From Candidatus Curtissbacteria bacterium RIFCSPLOWO2_01_FULL_41_18 (GTDB lineage: Bacteria; Patescibacteriota; Microgenomatia; Curtissbacterales; GWA2-41-24): a stretch of DNA of 12,813 nt. The notes under the pieces were generated by a model, which saw only the letters and a program-made list of their open reading frames with translations, was not told where the DNA came from and searched no databases. Location: contig MFBQ01000004.1 of the NCBI GenBank assembly GCA_001776475.1, positions 1 through 12,813 of the forward strand, written 5' to 3'. A program made the position numbers and the translations under genes. This document shows positions 1 through 7,211 of this stretch, one piece after another; position 1 is the first letter of the stretch; each line of letters starts with the position of its first letter.

Positions 1-20
1 TAACCTGTTATTTACAATTC

Positions 21-49
21 AGTATAGCAAAAAGCACGGCTAAAGTCAA
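21..49 (-). promoter_or_regulatory. Sigma-70-type promoter firing off the left edge
   Basis: On the minus strand, TTGACT (49-44) and TATACT (26-21) are separated by exactly 17 bases. The two hexamers and the spacing are the same as in the nrdR promoter near the other end of the window. Transcription would start near base 14 and run leftward, so it should serve a gene outside the window. Bases 1-159 hold no other supportable gene. Confidence 0.65.
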
Positions 50-159
50 TAAACTATAAGTTAATCGGACAAGACAAATTGCAGGGTGAATGAAGGGAAT
101 CCACTATATTTTTTCCAGGGTAAAGAAATTATTAGATACAGTTTGGCAGTCTGCATATA

Positions 160-822
160 TTAACTCTCAACTTCTCGAACATCCTGACGATATTTACAAA
201 ATTTGCAGTCCTCTGCTGCCTTTGGCATTTTACCGTTAAGAACTTTCATTGCATTTTCTATTCTCGCCTCTGTTTTTTTGGGATCGCCTTTGACTTTAAC
301 CACATGGATAATCATCGGGAAGCCATTATGCAATTCTTTTCCGTGATCTGGATATACAAAGACTAAATAACCATAGCCGGTAACTTTTAAATTATTCTTC
401 TTTATGACAAAAACATAATCATCAATCTGATTAGTGTAGGCCTGCAAAAGCTCTTTTTCCCGAGGATCTGAACTTGCAGTTTTAAAATCAACGGGAATAA
501 GTTCACCTTTTTCATTAACCAAACATTCGTCAAGTTTACCTAAAAAACCGAACTCGTCATTTATGCGTACAAAGTATTTTTCCTGGAAGGGGTTTTGAAG
601 TTGTCCGAGGAGTTTACCCTCAACCATTGGCGGCAGTTCGCCGGTTCCCCTAAATGAATCAAAATAATTTTTCAAAACCCCGTCAAAGCGGTTGGCCAGA
701 CGCGAAACAATTCCTTCCGGCTGCCGTATTCTCTTTATATATTGCAGCCAAAAGCATCTCGGACAACGCTCAAGCCCTTCAATTCCAGTATGTGAAAGCC
801 AAATTCTGCCGTCTTCACTCAT
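160..822 (-). CDS. PD-(D/E)XK (RecB/Cas4-like) nuclease with four cysteines
   Basis: A 220-residue protein counted from the ATG at 822. The central region shows the PD-(D/E)XK nuclease signature: GKLD with Asp98, then VDFK with Asp112 and Lys114. A CPRC motif (Cys20, Cys23) lies near the N-terminus and CKFC (Cys206, Cys209) near the C-terminus. This N- plus C-terminal cysteine arrangement is known from Cas4- and AddB-type nucleases, where it holds a 4Fe-4S cluster; a cluster here is inference. The ORF also extends to a TTG at 840, but that codon lies inside the likely -10 box, so the ATG is preferred. The gene is divergent from the restriction-modification operon and shares its promoter region, suggesting a DNA-processing or defence role. 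The substrate is unknown and no CRISPR array is nearby. Confidence 0.8.
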   Translation of the reverse strand: MSEDGRIWLSHTGIEGLERCPRCFWLQYIKRIRQPEGIVSRLANRFDGVLKNYFDSFRGTGELPPMVEGKLLGQLQNPFQEKYFVRINDEFGFLGKLDECLVNEKGELIPVDFKTASSDPREKELLQAYTNQIDDYVFVIKKNNLKVTGYGYLVFVYPDHGKELHNGFPMIIHVVKVKGDPKKTEARIENAMKVLNGKMPKAAEDCKFCKYRQDVREVES

Positions 823-839
823 AAAATTAACTGGTCTCA

Positions 840-848
840 ATTATACCA
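840..848 (-). promoter_or_regulatory. Extended -10 promoter of the nuclease gene
   Basis: On the minus strand the sequence reads TGGTATAAT (848-840), a full extended -10 element. No good -35 is seen, as is common with extended -10 promoters. The expected start is near 833, about 11 bases before the ATG at 822. It overlaps the alternative TTG start, which argues against that start. Confidence 0.6.
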
Positions 849-856
849 GCTTGGTG

Positions 857-862
857 TATAAT
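857..862 (+). promoter_or_regulatory. -10 box of the HTH-restriction-modification operon
   Basis: A perfect TATAAT lies 17 bases before the ATG at 880. The expected start is near 869, giving a leader of about 11 bases with no Shine-Dalgarno sequence. No convincing -35 is visible, which would fit a promoter that needs or is blocked by a bound protein. Confidence 0.55.
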
Positions 863-879
863 TTAGTCTAATTCAAACT

Positions 880-1059
880 ATGGCTAAGAAATTACCTAAT
901 CTTTTAAAGATTCGAGAAGCAGCAGAAATCTTAAACGTTAACCCGGAAACTTTAAGACGCTGGGACAGGAGTGGTAAGTTGAAAGCAATAATAATTAGCA
1001 AACGTGGTGATAGACGCTATAAAATGGAAGATATTGAGAAAATTATAGACAAAAGATGA
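880..1059 (+). CDS. MerR/excisionase-like HTH protein, putative controller of the R-M operon
   Basis: A 59-residue ORF: ATG at 880, TGA at 1057-1059. Residues 9-28 form a helix-turn-helix (KIREAAEIL, then ETLRRWDRSGKL). These are followed by GDRRYK at 43-48, the wing typical of MerR-type and excisionase-type (HTH_17) domains. The protein is essentially only this domain, with no ligand-binding or dimerisation tail. Its stop overlaps the start of the restriction gene as ATGA, so the two are probably translationally coupled. That places a DNA-binding protein first in the operon, a position like that of controller (C) proteins in type II restriction-modification systems, though those are usually of another HTH class. 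A recombination directionality factor is an alternative, but no integrase is present. The regulatory role is inference. Confidence 0.82.
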   Translation: MAKKLPNLLKIREAAEILNVNPETLRRWDRSGKLKAIIISKRGDRRYKMEDIEKIIDKR

Positions 1060-4025
1060 AATCACCAATCCTAAATTCACCATACCAAGAGCCCACCCGC
1101 CATTTTAAAGCTGATGAAAGAGGGATAACAGAAGAGATACTTGAAAACCGAAGGCCTAGTAGTTTTTACATCCCAGTTCCTCGAGCAAAATCTAAGCAAA
1201 AACAGCTGGAATTAAATATCGCAGAAGGTGCATTCGGGTCTGAACTTCAAAGAGAAAATGAATTTGTAAATAAAATCAGGGCAAGAATTAAAGAATGGCG
1301 CAACGATAATTATCCAGGATTAACTAGGGCTTCCCGAGACTTACTGACTTATTGGCAAGACGAAACCAGAGAAAATAAGTTATTTTTCTGCCAAATCGAA
1401 GCTATGGAGACTTTGATGTACTTAAATGAAGTTGCTGAAAAGTCAGGGGAAAATTGGATAATTAATGATTTAAAGAAATCTAACGGAGAGGCAAATCCGG
1501 GATTGCACCGTCTTGCTCTTAAAATGGCCACCGGTTCTGGGAAGACGGTGGTTATGGCAATGATTATTGCTTACAACACCCTGAACAAAATTCGTTACCC
1601 ACAAGACACACGTTTTACCGATACTTTTGTCATTATTACACCAGGTATTACCATAAGAGATCGACTCAATGTACTTCAGCCCAATAACCCTCGTAACTAT
1701 TATGAAGAGCGAGAACTAGTTTCACATTCAGAATTCGAATTACTACAACAAGCTGTGATTATAATTACCAACTTTCATCAGCTAGAACTTAGACAAAATC
1801 CAAGATATCAACTAGGCACAGTAATGAGAGCCACTGGCTTAGTAAAAGAAGAAGCTATCAAAGAAACTCCAAATGCTATGGTGAACAGAGCTTTTAAAAG
1901 TATTTTAGGTAAATCTCGGGTTTTAGTTATTAACGATGAAGCTCACCATTGCTATCGGGAAAAGCCAAGTTCAGATAAATTGGCAGGTGATGACAGAAAA
2001 GAAGCAGATGAAAACAATGAGGCGGCTCGTGTCTGGATTAGTGGCCTGGAAGCACTTAGTAAGAAAATTACGATCAATTCAATTGTAGATCTTTCTGCAA
2101 CCCCTTACTTTTTGCGTGGGTCCGGTTACGCAGAAGGGACTCTTTTTCCGTGGACGATTTTTGACTTTTCTCTAATGGATGCCTTGGAGTGCGGCGTTGT
2201 AAAAATCCCACGATTGCCAACTGAATCCGACACAGTCTCCAAAGATGAGGAGCCAGAATTTCGCAATTTATGGTTGTATGTGCGTGATGATCTTCCCAAA
2301 AAAGGACTAAAAACAGGCGGCAAAGATTACATCTCCGTGCTTACCCTACCCACGAAGCTTCAAGAAGCACTCGAATCGCTTTATGGTAATTACGAAAAGT
2401 ATTACAAGAGATACGAAGAGGCTAAAAGAAATAATCCGGATGTCATGCCTCCCGTAATGATTGTTGTGTGTAATAACACTGCGGTTTCGGAGTTAGTCTA
2501 TCGATGGATAGCTGGGTACGAACGAGAAACACCAAGCGGTCAAATAAAAATAGAGAAAGGTAATCTGGACATTTTTCGCAACGAAGACGGTGCTCGATTT
2601 TTAGATCGGCCGAATACACTTCTGATAGATAGCGCAAAACTGGAAAGCGGCGAAAAGATAAGCAGCGATTTCAAAAAGATTTTTGAAAAGGAAATTGAAG
2701 ACTTCCATAAAGAATACAAGAGACGTTTTCCAGGAAGAACAGAACCGACAGATGAGGAGCTACTTAGAGAGGTAATGAATACGGTAGGTAAACCTGGAAA
2801 GTTAGGAGAGAACATTAAATGTGTTGTTTCGGTCTCGATGCTCACTGAAGGTTGGGACGTAAATACCGTCACCCACATCTTAGGTATCCGGGCATTTTCT
2901 ACACAACTTCTTTGTGAGCAGGTTGTTGGCCGTGCGTTAAGAAGAGTTGACTATAACGTAAATGGAGACGGTCTTTTATCAGAAGAATACGCAGAGGTTT
3001 ATGGCGTGCCATTCAGCTTCTTAAAAGCCGAAGGCGATGCGGCACCTCAACCTCCAAAAGTCATCCATAGGGTTCATGCTCTGCCAGAAAGAGAAAAACA
3101 ATGTGAAATTACTTTTCCAAGGGTCGAAGGTTACCGTTATGAACTTAATGAGACAAAGCTTGTGGCTCATTTTACAGAAGAATCAAAAACTATAATTGAA
3201 AATGAACCAACAGAGGTAACTTCACGGGGTGTTTTGGGGGAAGAAACCATCGAAACACTTGAGAAAATAAAAGAAAGACGTGAAGGAACGGTCGTCGAGC
3301 GCTTAACTGTTGCTATTCTCAAGCGATACTATACGGATGCTGATGGTACAGAAAAATACTGGCTTCACCCACAGATAAAAAAGCTCGTAGAAGAATATGT
3401 AAAAAACTATGTTGTTTTGAAAGATCGTATGGTAATCGGATATTTATCTGTCGGAGAATATTTTTCCGGTGCCATGACCAAAATTCAACAAGCAATCGTT
3501 ACAGAAAATATAAAAAATCAAAAAGACAAAAAGCTTTTGCCCATATTGGCACCATATGATACTGTTGGCTCAACTCGACACGTGGATTTTTTGACAACTA
3601 AAGAAGTTAGAGAAACAGTTAAAAGCCACGTAAATTACGTTGTTGCTGATACAGAAGAATGGGAACAGGGTGTTGCCAAAAAGCTTGAGCAAATGCCGGA
3701 AGTGCTGGCTTACGTTAAAAATCAAAATCTTGGATTTACCATTCCGTACGAACACCAAGGGCTTAGCCACCATTACGTTACGGATTTTATAGTCAAACTG
3801 GAAATGCCCGATAAATCTGCCCTGAATTTGTTAATTGAGGTTACCGGTAAAAAAGACGATAAAAAGACCATAAAAGTTAAAACTGCCCGAGAATTTTGGG
3901 TTCCGGCTGTAAATAACACAGAGAAATTCGGCAAATGGGCAATTCTAGAGGTTCAAGATATTCATGAAACTCAAAATCTTATACGTGCGGGAATTGCCAA
4001 AGGTTTTGATAACTTAACAAAATAA
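1056..4025 (+). CDS. Type III-like restriction endonuclease subunit (helicase-nuclease)
   Basis: A 989-residue superfamily 2 helicase/translocase fused to a C-terminal nuclease. Visible helicase motifs are Walker A TGSGKT (159-164, Lys163), DEAH (294-297), motif III SAT (347-349) and motif VI QVVGRALRR (622-630). A PD-(D/E)XK-like end shows TDFIV with Asp910, then IEVTGK with Glu928; the third catalytic position, normally Lys, is Thr930, with lysines at 932 and beyond. The overall layout resembles type III Res proteins, particularly the subfamily NCBI names BPTD_3080 (recalled, not searched). It would use ATP to move along DNA and cut unmethylated sites together with the methyltransferase encoded 4 bases downstream. 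The start overlaps the HTH gene stop (ATGA). The order R before M is unusual, because in most type III systems mod comes first. Confidence 0.9.
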   Translation: MKSPILNSPYQEPTRHFKADERGITEEILENRRPSSFYIPVPRAKSKQKQLELNIAEGAFGSELQRENEFVNKIRARIKEWRNDNYPGLTRASRDLLTYWQDETRENKLFFCQIEAMETLMYLNEVAEKSGENWIINDLKKSNGEANPGLHRLALKMATGSGKTVVMAMIIAYNTLNKIRYPQDTRFTDTFVIITPGITIRDRLNVLQPNNPRNYYEERELVSHSEFELLQQAVIIITNFHQLELRQNPRYQLGTVMRATGLVKEEAIKETPNAMVNRAFKSILGKSRVLVINDEAHHCYREKPSSDKLAGDDRKEADENNEAARVWISGLEALSKKITINSIVDLSATPYFLRGSGYAEGTLFPWTIFDFSLMDALECGVVKIPRLPTESDTVSKDEEPEFRNLWLYVRDDLPKKGLKTGGKDYISVLTLPTKLQEALESLYGNYEKYYKRYEEAKRNNPDVMPPVMIVVCNNTAVSELVYRWIAGYERETPSGQIKIEKGNLDIFRNEDGARFLDRPNTLLIDSAKLESGEKISSDFKKIFEKEIEDFHKEYKRRFPGRTEPTDEELLREVMNTVGKPGKLGENIKCVVSVSMLTEGWDVNTVTHILGIRAFSTQLLCEQVVGRALRRVDYNVNGDGLLSEEYAEVYGVPFSFLKAEGDAAPQPPKVIHRVHALPEREKQCEITFPRVEGYRYELNETKLVAHFTEESKTIIENEPTEVTSRGVLGEETIETLEKIKERREGTVVERLTVAILKRYYTDADGTEKYWLHPQIKKLVEEYVKNYVVLKDRMVIGYLSVGEYFSGAMTKIQQAIVTENIKNQKDKKLLPILAPYDTVGSTRHVDFLTTKEVRETVKSHVNYVVADTEEWEQGVAKKLEQMPEVLAYVKNQNLGFTIPYEHQGLSHHYVTDFIVKLEMPDKSALNLLIEVTGKKDDKKTIKVKTAREFWVPAVNNTEKFGKWAILEVQDIHETQNLIRAGIAKGFDNLTK

Positions 4026-4029
4026 TCTT

Positions 4030-6501
4030 ATGCCAAAAAGGAAAACGCCAATACCAACAGAGGCAGCGCCGGTAAAGTCTTATAAACATAGACAAAAGCG
4101 TATTCGTATTCCTACCCAAGAAGAATCTGCAAGACTTTCCCCACGGGATAAACAACCCATAAAGCAAAAGTACGAGTACGACCCGTCGCTAGACCCGCAA
4201 CTCATTTGGTCTGGTAAAAAGGAAGCTGGTGAGGACTTTGAAGTATCTACAGTCCCTATTTATGTGCAAGAAGATATTTCACCGGAAGCAATAATTGCGA
4301 GGCTAAAATCAGGTGCGAAAGAAGATTCCCAATTGATTCTCTTTGGTGAAACTGCCCAGGAACAATTTACTAAAGCTGTTGAGTTCTATAAGCACGAAGA
4401 TAACTGGAAAAACCGTATGATTCTTGGTGATTCCCTCATTGTCATGAATTCACTTTTGGAAAAAGAAGGCATGAGAGGTAAGGTTCAAACGATATACATA
4501 GACCCACCTTATGGCATTAAATTTGGATCCAATTGGCAAGTATCCACTAGGAATCGTGATGTTAAGGACAATAAAATTGAAGATTTAGTTCGTCAGCCGG
4601 AACAGGTAAAAGCATACCGCGACACATGGGAGCTTGGAATCCATTCATACCTTTCATGCCTCCGGGATCGGCTTGTCACGGCCTGGGAACTTCTTACCGA
4701 AAGCGGCTCATGTTTTGTGCAGATATCTGATGAAAATGTTCATTTAATAAGAAATTTGATGGATGAAGTTTTTGGGCCGGATAATTTCATTTCAGAAATC
4801 GTATTTCGAAAGAAGACAATGCCCCTAGGAGCAAAATATTTAGATACAATGAATGATTTTCTTATTTTTTATGCAAAAGATAAAACCCAAATGAAGTATA
4901 AGGACCTCTTTAGTAATATAGACACTTCTGGAGACTTTCATTGGAAACTATATCAAATGCCCAACGGGAAAGTTTACCAAATGACAAAAGAAGAATTCGA
5001 GAATATTTCTCTGCTACCGAAGGATGCAAAAATATGCAGAACAGTTTCGATGAAAGCACCCGGGTATTCAGAAGATAATAATTATGTGGTGGAATTAAAT
5101 GGCAAGAAATATGGTCCACCAAAAAACGGTTCGTGGATTGTGGGGAAAAAAGGGATGGAGCGGCTAAAGAAGCTAAATCGTCTTTATGTTGAAGGTACAA
5201 CCTTAACGTATCTTCTAAATCTCAAGGACTACCCCTTATCGAAAATTACAAACCTGTGGGTGGATACAGTAGGGGCTTTTAACAAAGTTTATGCAGTTCA
5301 GACAAATGAAAACGTGATTCAACGCTGTTTATTGATGACCACCGATCCAGGCGATCTAGTTCTTGATCCAACTTGCGGTTCCGGTACAACTGCGTTCGTC
5401 GCCGAACAATGGGGCAGACGTTGGATTACTATTGACACCTCGCGAGTTGCTCTCGCTTTAGCAAGAACACGGATTATGACTGCAAAATATCCATACTGGA
5501 AATTAAAGGAAGAAGAAAATGTCTCATCCGGATTTGAATATAAAACGGTGCCACACATAACACTCAAATCCCTTGCAAACGAAGAAGAACCGGAGCAAGA
5601 AGTATTATATGATCAGCCGTTTGAAAACCGGGATATTGTACGTGTTACCGGTCCTTTTACTGTTGAATCACTTTCGCCGCATCGTGTATCTGATGCCCAA
5701 GAAATGCTTTCCTCCGAACGCTTCGTCGAAACAGTGATTGTAAATATGCTGAAATCTGGAGTCCAAACAGGTGAGAAGGGTGCAAGGTTAGAATTTGTGA
5801 ACATGGATATTTTACCTAGCGGTCCGGAAATTCAAGCTGCTGGAGAGTATAAAACGGAAAAAGGCCTTAAAAAAGTAGCTATTGCCATTGGGCCGGAATT
5901 TGGAAGTGTAGACGATGATTTTATCCTTGATGCCGCAAAAGTTGCCAAGAAATTTTCAGATTTACTAGTAGTAGCCGCAACCTCTTTTGACGCCTCCGCT
6001 TTTTCTACACCATCAGAAATTGAAAATTTTCCAGTAATGAAAGTAAAAATCAATCCTGATCTATCAATGGGTGATCTTCTTAAAAAAACCGGCACCGGGA
6101 ATTTATTCCTAGCTTTTGGGGAGCCTGAGGTCAAAGTCAAAGAAACAAAACAAGGTATTGTGGTAGAGGTAGCGGGCATCGATGTGTATGATCCGGTTAA
6201 GGGCGAGCTGCGCTATAGCGGATCCGGCGATCCAGAACATGAAATTGCAGCATGGTTTATTGACACAAATTATAACGGAGAAGCCTTCTTTGTTACCCAT
6301 GCTTACTTCTTGGGGGGAAACAAACCATTTGAAAAACTGAAAAAGACACTAAAAGCTGATATTAGTGAAGAGATTTGGGAACAATTATACTCTACAATCT
6401 CTCGCCCATTTCCCAAGCCAAAAACTGGCAAGATTGCTGTAAAGGTGATCAATCACTATGGCGATGAGGTTATGAAGATTGTTGATATAGACAAAGCATG
6501 A
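4030..6501 (+). CDS. Site-specific DNA methyltransferase (type III Mod-like, beta class)
   Basis: An 823-residue DNA methyltransferase. The catalytic motif IV DPPY (158-161) precedes the S-adenosylmethionine-binding motif I, DPTCGSGTT (446-454). This is the beta-class order found in type III Mod proteins, usually N6-adenine methylases. The roughly 285 residues between them should contain the target-recognition domain. About 320 residues after motif I form an extension of no recognised function. The first 40 residues are basic and proline-rich. The gene starts 4 bases after the restriction gene stop, without a clear Shine-Dalgarno site, so coupling is likely. Its own stop overlaps the next gene as ATGA. 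It should protect the host sites and probably forms the recognition subunit for the restriction partner. The recognition sequence cannot be read from the gene. Confidence 0.92.
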   Translation: MPKRKTPIPTEAAPVKSYKHRQKRIRIPTQEESARLSPRDKQPIKQKYEYDPSLDPQLIWSGKKEAGEDFEVSTVPIYVQEDISPEAIIARLKSGAKEDSQLILFGETAQEQFTKAVEFYKHEDNWKNRMILGDSLIVMNSLLEKEGMRGKVQTIYIDPPYGIKFGSNWQVSTRNRDVKDNKIEDLVRQPEQVKAYRDTWELGIHSYLSCLRDRLVTAWELLTESGSCFVQISDENVHLIRNLMDEVFGPDNFISEIVFRKKTMPLGAKYLDTMNDFLIFYAKDKTQMKYKDLFSNIDTSGDFHWKLYQMPNGKVYQMTKEEFENISLLPKDAKICRTVSMKAPGYSEDNNYVVELNGKKYGPPKNGSWIVGKKGMERLKKLNRLYVEGTTLTYLLNLKDYPLSKITNLWVDTVGAFNKVYAVQTNENVIQRCLLMTTDPGDLVLDPTCGSGTTAFVAEQWGRRWITIDTSRVALALARTRIMTAKYPYWKLKEEENVSSGFEYKTVPHITLKSLANEEEPEQEVLYDQPFENRDIVRVTGPFTVESLSPHRVSDAQEMLSSERFVETVIVNMLKSGVQTGEKGARLEFVNMDILPSGPEIQAAGEYKTEKGLKKVAIAIGPEFGSVDDDFILDAAKVAKKFSDLLVVAATSFDASAFSTPSEIENFPVMKVKINPDLSMGDLLKKTGTGNLFLAFGEPEVKVKETKQGIVVEVAGIDVYDPVKGELRYSGSGDPEHEIAAWFIDTNYNGEAFFVTHAYFLGGNKPFEKLKKTLKADISEEIWEQLYSTISRPFPKPKTGKIAVKVINHYGDEVMKIVDIDKA

Positions 6502-6761
6502 ATCCTGAAGATTATATTTCGAAAATGAACTCTGCTTCTGATTTTAATGAAAAAGTAAAGTTGAGACTTGAATTTAAAAATAAATTTCCAAACGAATTTG
6601 AAAAATATATGAAAGAAATACCAAAACAGATACAAAGACCTCCACTTTGCTACGCTTGCAAGCACTTTGTTAGGGGTGGAGATTGCGAATTAAATCTTTG
6701 GCCCGCAGCGAATAAATTTCTCGACGTCTACAACTACACTTGTTCCTCATTTAAAAAATAA
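6498..6761 (+). CDS. Small four-cysteine protein, last gene of the R-M operon
   Basis: An 87-residue protein whose start overlaps the methyltransferase stop (ATGA), so it belongs to the operon. Residues 1-48 are charged and probably helical. The C-terminal half has CYACKHF (Cys51, Cys54), Cys63 and Cys82, followed by SFKK. The spacing C-x2-C-x8-C-x18-C looks like a small zinc or iron-sulfur knuckle, similar in feel to widespread short proteins with CxxCKHF. No enzyme motif is seen. Its coupling to the methyltransferase suggests an accessory role in the system, for example metal-dependent DNA or protein binding, but this is inference and the function is unknown. Confidence 0.72.
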   Translation: MNPEDYISKMNSASDFNEKVKLRLEFKNKFPNEFEKYMKEIPKQIQRPPLCYACKHFVRGGDCELNLWPAANKFLDVYNYTCSSFKK

Positions 6762-6788
6762 TTAAAATAACCAAATACCTTGGTGGAG

Positions 6789-6829
6789 TATTGTAACATT
6801 GTGAGATTCTGTTACTTTTCCTATTGTAA
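6789..6829. repeat. TATTGTAA direct repeat and GTAACA/TGTTAC inverted repeat
   Basis: TATTGTAA occurs at 6789-6796 and again at 6822-6829, 33 bp apart, close to three helical turns. Overlapping the first copy, GTAACA (6793-6798) and TGTTAC (6810-6815) make a perfect 6-bp inverted repeat. The second direct copy contains the -35 box of the downstream promoter. The arrangement looks like a regulator binding region for the 76-residue gene. Confidence 0.4.
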
Positions 6830-6852
6830 TATTAATTTTAATATGTTATGCT
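6824..6852 (+). promoter_or_regulatory. Promoter of the 76-residue gene
   Basis: TTGTAA (6824-6829) and TATGCT (6847-6852) are separated by 17 bases, and a TG lies one base before the -10 (6844-6845), an extended -10. Transcription should start near 6858, about 25 bases before the ATG at 6883. No Shine-Dalgarno sequence is seen in that leader. Confidence 0.5.
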
Positions 6853-6882
6853 AACTGACGCGAAGACAATTTTATTTTAAAT

Positions 6883-7113
6883 ATGAGCAGATACTCACCG
6901 GAGGAAAAACGCGATAAATTCAGAAAAATTGCAGCTAGGAGAACAGATGTTGTGCTAGAGAAGCTAAGAATTCTCTCAAATTGTGCAAATACTCAACTTT
7001 ATAGCTATAACGATGACGAAGTTAGAAAAATTTTTAAGGCTGTCGACGATCAGTTAAATATTGTTAAGGCTCGATTCCAGAAAAAAAGGAGGGATAAATT
7101 TAATTGGGAGTAG
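6883..7113 (+). CDS. Small charged helical protein of unknown function
   Basis: A 76-residue protein with no cysteine motif apart from one Cys and no membrane segment. It is rich in Lys, Arg and Asp/Glu and probably almost all helical: an N-terminal basic helix (RKIAARR at 14-20), a middle segment with LSNCANTQLYSYNDDEV, and a final helix running to KKRRDK. The pattern of an aromatic Y-x-Y followed by D/E-x-V-x-K-I-F resembles small proteins often found near mobile genes in Gram-positive bacteria; this is from memory, not a search. It has its own promoter and is closed by a terminator 2 bases after its stop, so it is a single-gene unit. No function is claimed. Confidence 0.65.
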   Translation: MSRYSPEEKRDKFRKIAARRTDVVLEKLRILSNCANTQLYSYNDDEVRKIFKAVDDQLNIVKARFQKKRRDKFNWE

Positions 7114-7115
7114 AG

Positions 7116-7176
7116 GCAAAAAACCCACCCGATCCACCGACAAAGATAGATCAAAAAGGAGGGTTTTTGCATTTTT
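7116..7176 (+). terminator. Rho-independent terminator after the 76-residue gene
   Basis: A stem pairs GCAAAAAACCC (7116-7126) with GGGTTTTTGC (7161-7170), with one bulged A. It continues inward through CC/GG and a GATC/GATC pair (7131-7134 and 7149-7152). A T5 run follows at 7172-7176. It begins 2 bases after the stop codon at 7113. The loop is longer than usual. Confidence 0.65.
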
Positions 7177-7178
7177 AG

Positions 7179-7205
7179 TATAACAGAAAATGGTAAAGGA
7201 GGTGA
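7179..7205 (+). promoter_or_regulatory. -10 box and strong ribosome binding site of the GIY-YIG gene
   Basis: TATAAC (7179-7184) is a candidate -10 that would start transcription near 7191, just after the terminator. AAAGGAGGTGA (7195-7205) is a near-perfect complement of the 16S rRNA 3' end, 6 bases before the ATG at 7212. Such a strong site contrasts with the missing ones elsewhere in the window. Confidence 0.55.
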
Positions 7206-7211
7206 ATAAAT

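Larger units (their letters stand above)
840..862. promoter_or_regulatory. Dyad covering both divergent -10 boxes, candidate operator
   Basis: ATTATAC (840-846) and GTATAAT (856-862) form a perfect 7-bp inverted repeat with a 9-base spacer. An inner ACCA/TGGT pair (845-848 and 852-855) is offset by one base. Each arm contains the -10 box of one of the two divergent genes, so one bound dimer could silence both. The 59-residue HTH protein encoded next door is the obvious candidate ligand. Binding is inference. Confidence 0.5.

Noticed and set aside
823..840. TTG at 840 as the nuclease start
   Set aside because: It lies in the likely -10 box; the ATG at 822 has a suitable distance from that box.
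2126..2878. Long minus-strand ORFs inside the restriction gene
   Set aside because: They are shadows of the helicase frame, rich in Ser and Leu from reverse codons.
5319..6300. Minus-strand ORFs inside the methyltransferase gene
   Set aside because: They are shadows of a frame with clear methyltransferase motifs.
1056..6501. TGA recoding to glycine or tryptophan, known in some CPR lineages
   Set aside because: TGA ends the HTH, methyltransferase and other genes at tight ATGA overlaps, and no gene has an internal in-frame TGA where Gly is expected.
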